This document shows positions 40,411-45,373 of a stretch of DNA of 45,373 nucleotides, one piece after another. Source of the DNA: Candidatus Methylomirabilota bacterium (lineage in GTDB: Bacteria; Methylomirabilota; Methylomirabilia; Rokubacteriales; CSP1-6); contig DASYVT010000022.1 of the NCBI GenBank assembly GCA_035936835.1, positions 1 through 45,373 of the forward strand, given 5' to 3'. The notes beneath the pieces are model-generated. The model was not told the origin of the DNA and did not search any database. It saw nothing but the letters and a program-made list of their open reading frames with translations. The translations under genes and the position numbers were made by a program. How positions within the stretch are numbered: position 1 is the stretch's first letter; every line of letters starts with the position of its first letter.

Positions 40411-41384
40411 TGCGGCTGGTTCGCCTGGGCCTGCTCGTCTGCGGCGCCGCGCTCTTCCTGTGGCTGCTCGCCACCATCGGCCCCGGCGCCGTCGTCCAAG
40501 CCTTCGCGGATCTGTCGTGGCGGCTCCTGATCATCCTCGTCTTCCCCTTCGGGCTCACCACGCTCCTCGACACGCTCGGGTGGCGCTACGCGTTTCGCCG
40601 CGACACGGTGCCGTTCAGGGCGCTGCTGGCCTCTCGCCTCGCGGGCGAGGCCTTCAACCTCACGACACCCACGGCCTCGATGGGCGGCGAGGCCGTCAAG
40701 GCCTGGCTCGTGAGACCGTGGGCGCCGCTCACCGAGGGCCTGCCGTCCGTGATCGTCGCCAAGACGACGATCACCATCGGGCAGGCGCTCTTCGTCGTGG
40801 TCGGGCTCGTCGCGGCCCACGCGGCCCTGCAGTCCGACTCCCTCGTCGTCCGCGGCATGGAGTGGCTGCTCGTGGTCCAGGTGGTGGCCGTAGGCGGCTT
40901 CGTGGCCGTCCAGGCCGGCGGAGCCCTCCGCGGCAGCACGCGGTGGCTCAAGAAGCTCGGGTGGCTCTCGGGCAGTCGCCTCGAATCGGTCACCCAGGTC
41001 AACGACGAGCTGGCCCACTTCTACCGCCGCGAGCCCAAGCGACTGGCGCTGTCGATCCTCTTCCACTTCCTGGCGTGGCTCATCGGCGCGCTCGAGCCCT
41101 GGCTCATCCTGCGCTGGATCGGGCTGCCGGTCTCGCTCGCCGAGGCCACCGCCATCGAGGCCTTCAGCAGCGGCATCCGCTTCGCGGCCTTCCTCGTGCC
41201 GGGCTACCTCGGCGCCCTCGAGGCGGGACACGTGGCGATCTTCGCCGCGCTCGGGCTGGGCGCGCCCGCGGGGCTGTCCTTCACGCTGATCCGCCGCGTG
41301 CGCGAAGCCGCGTGGACCGGACTCGGCTTCCTCGCCCTCGCGCCGCTCCGCGCTCAAGCTCCTCCCGCTTCCGAAAAGCCCTAG
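40410..41384 (+). CDS. HpnL-like membrane protein (UPF0104/flippase-like), copy 2
   Basis: Paralogue of the protein at 30173-31186, 324 residues, with about seven helices. Shared blocks: LDTLGWR, RLAGEAFNLTTPTASMGGEAVKAWLV (compare TPTASVGGEPLKAYLV), and IRFAAFLVPGYLGALEAGHVAIFAALG. It is coupled to the BT1-type transporter by a TGATG overlap, away from the hopanoid locus, so it may handle a different lipid. Ends 52 bases before the convergent pcp gene, with nothing notable between. Confidence 0.82.
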   Translation: MRLVRLGLLVCGAALFLWLLATIGPGAVVQAFADLSWRLLIILVFPFGLTTLLDTLGWRYAFRRDTVPFRALLASRLAGEAFNLTTPTASMGGEAVKAWLVRPWAPLTEGLPSVIVAKTTITIGQALFVVVGLVAAHAALQSDSLVVRGMEWLLVVQVVAVGGFVAVQAGGALRGSTRWLKKLGWLSGSRLESVTQVNDELAHFYRREPKRLALSILFHFLAWLIGALEPWLILRWIGLPVSLAEATAIEAFSSGIRFAAFLVPGYLGALEAGHVAIFAALGLGAPAGLSFTLIRRVREAAWTGLGFLALAPLRAQAPPASEKP

Positions 41385-41436
41385 CCTGATCTCCCGGGGA
41401 ACTAACCACTCGCGAGGCGGGCGGGACCGGACACCG

Positions 41437-42063
41437 CTACGACGGACGGCCGGCGAGGTGTTCGCTGATTACCCGCAGAGCAGCCTCGATCGCGCGCACG
41501 CCGATGGCGGGATCCATGCTCGGCTGGTCGAGCCCCGAGGCGGCGACCATCGCGGGCGAGAGCGGGACGTGCATGAAACCGACAAGCGCCCGGCTCGAAG
41601 CAGCGCTGACGGCGTGGAGCGTGGCGTAGAGAGTCTGGTTGCAGAGGTAGGTGCCGGCCGTGTTGGAGAGATACGCGGGGATGCCCTCCCGCGTGAGCGC
41701 CTCGAGGATGGCCCGCAGGGGCAGCGTTGCGAGATAGGCCGCCGGGCCGCCAGGCACGCAGGGCTCGCCGCTCGCCTGGTAGCCGGCATTGTCGGCCACC
41801 TCGTAGTCCATCACGTTCACGGCCACCCGCTCGAGCGCGATCCGCGCCCGCCCTACGGCCAGCCCCACATGCAGCACCGCCAGCGGATCGTGCTCGTGGA
41901 GAAGGCGCCGCGCCGCGAGCCCGGCCTCGACGTGGTGCACCGGCAGGATCGCGGCGCGGACGGGCAGGCCTCCGACCACGCGGCCGTCCACGGCCTTTGC
42001 GATCTCCTCAGACGGGTTGGACGGATGTCCGCCGAAGGGCTCGAAGCCCGTGACGAGGATCAT
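41437..42063 (-). CDS. pcp: Pyroglutamyl-peptidase I
   Basis: Cysteine peptidase removing N-terminal pyroglutamate, 208 residues. The catalytic triad is visible: E78 in ALERVAVN, C141 in SNTAGTYLCNQ, and H165 in FMHVPL. The N-terminus MILVTGFEPFGG is typical. ATG 42063 overlaps the stop of the upstream gene as ATGA, so it is the last of a three-gene leftward operon. Confidence 0.93.
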   Translation of the reverse strand: MILVTGFEPFGGHPSNPSEEIAKAVDGRVVGGLPVRAAILPVHHVEAGLAARRLLHEHDPLAVLHVGLAVGRARIALERVAVNVMDYEVADNAGYQASGEPCVPGGPAAYLATLPLRAILEALTREGIPAYLSNTAGTYLCNQTLYATLHAVSAASSRALVGFMHVPLSPAMVAASGLDQPSMDPAIGVRAIEAALRVISEHLAGRPS

Positions 42064-42455
42064 GGCTCCTCCCGGTCCTCTCGCTCGACGATCTTCTTGG
42101 CCCTCTCGTAGCTCTTCTTGAGCCAGGACATCGTGCGCCCCGCGTCCCGCAGCTCCTTGACGCGGCAGATGACCCACCCCTGCCCGCCCAGGCGCGGGTG
42201 CGGCGCGAAGACGCCCGAATCCACCGCGCGGCGCTGGTCCTCCACCGTGAGCCGGATCCAGAGGTCGGTGTCCTTGGCCCGAAGCGGAAAGCACGCGAAG
42301 AGGCGCGGCCCCACGAAGTAGCCCCAGCGCCCGAACATGGGCGTGATCTTCACCCCGGGCCAGCCGCCGAGGATCTCGTTGAGCGCGCCGCCTGTCCCGG
42401 TGCCGCCTTTCTCGAGGCTGCGCCGCGTGCTGCGCCCCGCGCCGATCCCACGCAC
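42060..42455 (-). CDS. TfoX-like / YjbR-like small protein (uncertain)
   Basis: About 131 residues. The visible core KITPMFGRWGYFVGPRLFACF, then DTDLWIRLTVEDQ and GWVICRVKEL, resembles the TfoX N-terminal or MmcQ/YjbR fold, which carries no catalytic site. The last ~25 residues are a charged helix. There is no ATG; GTG 42455 is the best start, 14 bases after the upstream stop. The stop overlaps pcp (ATGA). Confidence 0.55.
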   Translation of the reverse strand: MRGIGAGRSTRRSLEKGGTGTGGALNEILGGWPGVKITPMFGRWGYFVGPRLFACFPLRAKDTDLWIRLTVEDQRRAVDSGVFAPHPRLGGQGWVICRVKELRDAGRTMSWLKKSYERAKKIVEREDREEP

Positions 42456-42469
42456 TCTTCGCGGAGGCG

Positions 42470-42781
42470 CTATGGCCAGACCTGTGTGTACGCGAAGCGC
42501 GCCCGCTCCGAGACCTTGCCGAACCATCGGTCGTAGTCTCGCCTGAGCGCCTTCATGTGGCCCGACTTCATCAGCGCGCGAAAGGTCTTCTCGTCCTGGA
42601 CCTCGTAGACGGCCATGTAGCGGAACTTGTCCTCGCCCATGATGGCCTTGTAGCGCCGCGCGCTCACCGCCCCGGGGTAGCGCAGGAATTGCGGGCAGTG
42701 CTTGTAGTTGTACCAGCGGTTGAACGCGGCTTCCTTCTTCCGGGGGATGGTCGCCTTCACGATGAAGAGCACCGTGGCCAT
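42470..42781 (-). CDS. Dimeric alpha-beta barrel protein (EthD/NIPSNAP-like)
   Basis: Small soluble protein of 103 residues starting MATVLFIVKATIP, with an NRWYNYKHCPQFLRYPG segment and YMAVYEVQDEKTFRALM. The pattern of one ferredoxin-like alpha/beta unit is that of EthD-like and antibiotic monooxygenase-like proteins, which dimerise. No cofactor site can be read. ATG 42781 follows AAGGAGG. The 88 bases upstream (to the MFS pseudogene) show no clear promoter. Confidence 0.7.
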   Translation of the reverse strand: MATVLFIVKATIPRKKEAAFNRWYNYKHCPQFLRYPGAVSARRYKAIMGEDKFRYMAVYEVQDEKTFRALMKSGHMKALRRDYDRWFGKVSERARFAYTQVWP

Positions 42782-42869
42782 GGAGCCTCCTTTTCAGCCC
42801 TCGCCTCACCGCTCTCGCGCCTCCGGCGGCTCGGCAGCGTTTCGGCTCGAACTTCCTTGAGTTAGTGGT

Positions 42870-43614
42870 TCACCGCTTACCGCCCACGCCCAGGACCGAG
42901 AAGGCCCAGCCCCATCCGAAGACGAGCGGCGCGACGGCGCCGGCGCCGAAGCCCAGCAGGGAGCGCACGGCAAGCGCCGAGCCCAGTCGCTCAGGCCTCA
43001 CCGTTTCGGTGATCCCGGTCGAGTATACCGACGAATCACCGAGGGCGGAAAGGCCATAGCGGCTGCCGATGGCGACGATGAGAAGCAGCGGCGCCGCCAG
43101 CATCCAGCCGAAGCTGAAGGAGCAGGCGGAGCTGACGAGCATCATCGCCGCAATCACGGCTGTGCGGCCCCAGCGGTCGGACAGCGCGCCGCCGACTGCC
43201 GAGGCAACGATGCCCATGACGTGGAAAAGGGCCGAGAGCCTCGCCCCGCCCGCGCCACCACGATGCCGCCGACCACGAGCGCGATCACGTAGCCCAGCGA
43301 GGAAGCGGCAAGGAACCAGCCCACCGCCCGCCCACGGCGCGCGGGCTCAAAGCGCTCCGCGAGCAGCATGATGCCCGGAGTGTAGATGCCCGAGACGGCG
43401 ATGGCGACGGCGCCGAAGAGGAGCAGCACCGAAATGTGGCCCTGGGTAGGACGGGGATCAGCAGCGACACCGCCGCCGTCAGGCCCGCCGAGGCGATGAA
43501 GACCACGCGCGGGTTCATGTAGTCCGCGAGCGCGGATACCACGACGAGCGCGATGGCCCGGCCCAGACCGGTACCCCTGCCGGTGACCAGGGCAGCCCTG
43601 CCCTGGAAAGTCAC
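42870..43614 (-). pseudogene. Chimeric, frameshifted MFS transporter with an SDR-type start
   Basis: Three reading frames must be joined to read this. The first (from ATG 43614) starts with about 22 residues of a short-chain dehydrogenase N-terminus (LVTGRGTGLGRAIA), then passes in frame into an MFS helix region (ADYMNPRVVFIASAG). Near 43440 the MFS sequence moves to a second frame (SVLLLFGAVAIAVSG, AERFEPARRGRAVGW), and near 43235 to a third (GGALSDRWGRTAVIA), ending at 42870. MFS helix 1 and the part around helix 6 are missing. Two shifts plus an unrelated 5' end indicate a dead gene; sequencing error alone would not explain the SDR start. Confidence 0.8.
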
Positions 43615-43629
43615 GGAGAGTTCCCCGGT

Positions 43630-44403
43630 CTAGGGGAAGTGGTAGCGGGAGATGTGGACGTGGACGTTGTTGGCCGCGTCGGGCTTGAGCGTGATCTCGT
43701 TCGCCCCGTAGAACATCATGGCGTCCACCTTCTGTAGCCGCTGGACGAGCGGCGCCATCTCGGGCGCGACCATGGAGAGCGCCGCCATGCCGAGAGTGCC
43801 GCCCACCTCTGCCGCCGGCACCATCATCAGCGTCCCGCCGCCGGCCCAGCCGACCATGCTCCGCGGCCCATCGTTGACGGCGACCTCGGGCAGCCCGAAG
43901 AGCTGCTGGAAGGTCTTCCCCGTCTCCTGCGGATCGCGACAGCCGATGACGAGACGCTTGAAGCGGACGGGTGAGTCCGCGAGGGCATCATCATGCTGCG
44001 GCGTCGCGAGCTCGACCAGCACGCCGGCGCACGCCTGCGGGCTGAGGAAGACGATGCGCCCCGCCAGCCCCTGCCGCGGCGTCTGGTCGATCAGCGCCAC
44101 GTTCTGGGCCTTGAGGGTGCCGAGGTCGGCGTCGACGTTCGGCGTCTCGAGGCAGACATGGTGCAGCCCTTCGCCGTGCTTGGCGAGGAAGCGCGCCACG
44201 CCCGTGTCCCCGCGCGTCGGCTCGAGCAGCTCGATCTCGCTGTCACCCGCGGCCAGGAGCGCGGCGCGCACGCCCTGGTCGGCGATGTCCGCCTCGCGGA
44301 CGAGCGGGAGTCCCAAGGCGTCCCGCCAGAAGCGGCTGGCGCGCTCCAGGCTCTCGACCACGACGCCGACGTGATGGATCTTCTTGATCATGCGCTGAGT
44401 CAT
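43630..44403 (-). CDS. Methylmalonyl-CoA epimerase-like VOC protein with extra C-terminal domain
   Basis: Vicinal oxygen chelate protein of 257 residues. The first ~140 residues match methylmalonyl-CoA epimerase: IHHVGVVVESLERA, SEIELLEP, GLHHVCLET, and VELATPQ supply the metal ligands (two histidines, glutamates). Known epimerases end there. Here a further ~115 residues form a second VOC-like half (RFKRLVIGCRDPQETGKTFQQLFG, GGTLMMVP, and a late NVHVHISRYHF). Starts at ATG 44403, or 44391. A promoter lies 46 bases upstream. Confidence 0.78.
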   Translation of the reverse strand: MTQRMIKKIHHVGVVVESLERASRFWRDALGLPLVREADIADQGVRAALLAAGDSEIELLEPTRGDTGVARFLAKHGEGLHHVCLETPNVDADLGTLKAQNVALIDQTPRQGLAGRIVFLSPQACAGVLVELATPQHDDALADSPVRFKRLVIGCRDPQETGKTFQQLFGLPEVAVNDGPRSMVGWAGGGTLMMVPAAEVGGTLGMAALSMVAPEMAPLVQRLQKVDAMMFYGANEITLKPDAANNVHVHISRYHFP

Positions 44404-44448
44404 CCGCTGCCGGGCAGCCGGACGATGCGGCTCCGGCGGCGACGTACC

Positions 44449-44477
44449 AACCTAGCCGAGCCCCGGTGGAATTTCAA
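44449..44477 (-). promoter_or_regulatory. Sigma70-like promoter before the VOC gene
   Basis: Minus strand TTGAAA (44477-44472), 17-base spacer, TAGGTT (44454-44449). It has the same -35 and spacing as the hopanoid operon promoter at 24192-24220. Confidence 0.45.
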
Positions 44478-44499
44478 GCGTTTTCCCCCGCCCCACCCG

Positions 44500-45373
44500 T
44501 CATGCCGGCGCGAAGAACTTCTGGAACTCCGGCCAGGGCTGGGGCGACACCGCGCACAGGCGCGCGGCCTCGGCGACGTGCGCGGGTGTCTTCATGCCCA
44601 CGAGCGCCGTGCCCACGCCGGGCGTGGAGCGCACGAACTGCAGCGCCCGCTGCGCGTCGGTGTCGAGGCCCGGAAGGAACCGGGCGATCTCCGCCGGCAG
44701 GTTCTTCGCGAGCTGGCCCTGGTAGATCGACGCGGAGCTCATGACGTAGACGTCGAGCCGGCGCGCCGACTCGAGCAGCGGGACGGGCTCGCGCCCGGCG
44801 CCCTGGTTGGCAAGCGTGAAGGCCTCGGTCATGGCGAGGTTGTACGGCAGCTGGACCACGCGGAACCGGTGCTCCAGCCCTCCGACCTCCTCGGCCAGCG
44901 CGACCAGATCCGGCAGCGAGAGGAAATCGCGTGCCGACTGCGGCTGGCGGTACCCGCTCCAGGTCGCCGTGCCATAGAGCCCGATCCTCCGGTCCCGGGC
45001 CGCGCCCTCGAGGAACTCGAAGGCCGCGCGGAGCCGGCGCGTCACCTCGCGCCGCGGCAGCTCGCCCAGCTGAGTCTCCGGGTTGTGGAGGTAGTAGATG
45101 TCGATGGTCTCGAGGTCGATGTTGACCCGGCTGCGCTCGATCTGGTCCTCCAGATAGCGCGGCGTCATGCAGTGGCAGCCGGCGACGAGATCGCCGGACC
45201 TCAGCAGCCCCGGCGGCGCGGGCCCGTCGAAGGGCAGAAAGCCGCCCTTAGTCGCGACCACGACGCCCTCGCGCGCCGCGCTGCCGGCGCGCACGAGGCG
45301 GCCGAGCGCCCGGCCGACGGCGCGCTCGCTCCGCTGGTGCCGATAGTTGACCGCGGAGTCGACGACATTGATC
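44500..45373 (-). CDS. Aldo/keto reductase (partial, N-terminus beyond right edge)
   Basis: NADPH-dependent oxidoreductase with the AKR (beta/alpha)8 barrel; the visible part is about 290 residues and ends at the TGA at 44500. The catalytic aspartate and tyrosine are in VVDSAVNYRHQRSE near the right edge, the lysine in VVATKGG, and the histidine-bearing strand in IDIYYLHNPE. The C-terminal STPGVGTALVGMKTP matches the NADPH-binding segment. The first 40-50 residues lie beyond the window. Substrate unknown. Confidence 0.88.
   Translation of the reverse strand, partial: INVVDSAVNYRHQRSERAVGRALGRLVRAGSAAREGVVVATKGGFLPFDGPAPPGLLRSGDLVAGCHCMTPRYLEDQIERSRVNIDLETIDIYYLHNPETQLGELPRREVTRRLRAAFEFLEGAARDRRIGLYGTATWSGYRQPQSARDFLSLPDLVALAEEVGGLEHRFRVVQLPYNLAMTEAFTLANQGAGREPVPLLESARRLDVYVMSSASIYQGQLAKNLPAEIARFLPGLDTDAQRALQFVRSTPGVGTALVGMKTPAHVAEAARLCAVSPQPWPEFQKFFAPA

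Noticed and set aside
41385-41436. Possible terminator between the convergent HpnL-like copy 2 and pcp
   Set aside because: Only short GC-rich matches; no convincing stem-loop or T-tract.

Overview
The window is about 45 kb of GC-rich, almost gap-free bacterial chromosome. Many neighbouring genes overlap by 4 bases (GTGA or ATGA). Gene content suggests an uncultivated, hopanoid-making, sulfur-oxidising bacterium of the Methylomirabilota/Rokubacteria kind. That placement is inferred from gene content and composition only. I see no rRNA, tRNA, CRISPR array, prophage or insertion sequence, and no gene-free stretch over 300 bases.

Region 1 (1-10540, minus strand) is a sulfur-oxidation cluster read right to left. 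It holds a flavocytochrome c sulfide dehydrogenase pair (fccB, fccA), two TauE-type sulfite exporters, a fused four-cluster ferredoxin/NrfD protein, a molybdopterin oxidoreductase resembling cytoplasmic sulfite dehydrogenase SoeA, soxY, soxZ, and an SdhA/FrdA-like flavoprotein cut by the left edge. A good sigma70-type promoter lies before fccB. A 45-codon broken copy of the ferredoxin start sits directly before the ferredoxin/NrfD gene.

Region 2 (10632-13947, minus) holds threonine synthase and an EF-G-like GTPase.

Region 3 (14149-35204) is a divergent hopanoid supercluster. Leftward from 24184 runs an apparent 11-gene operon: CruF-like carotenoid hydratase family protein, hpnH, a small unknown gene, hpnG, hpnA, hpnD, two zinc dehydrogenases, ispH, a fumarylacetoacetase-family hydrolase and a secreted beta-propeller. 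Rightward runs squalene-hopene cyclase, the lipid transport set mlaE-mlaF-mlaD-mlaC, a ThDP decarboxylase, an HpnL-like membrane protein, inositol-phosphate synthase and the RND transporter hpnN. Together these cover precursor supply, cyclisation, side-chain attachment and trimming, and lipid export.

Region 4 (35213-45373) is mixed: a large nested palindrome, a divergent malate synthase, a second molybdopterin oxidoreductase, a BT1-type transporter with a second HpnL-like protein, a pyroglutamyl-peptidase operon, a chimeric MFS pseudogene, an extended methylmalonyl-CoA epimerase and a truncated aldo/keto reductase.

Points that stand out: candidate enzymes for unassigned hopanoid steps inside the hopanoid operon; a recombination scar in the sulfur cluster; likely leaderless transcripts at divergent promoters; two genes whose conserved N-termini lack an ATG, GTG or TTG start; and several intergenic repeats.
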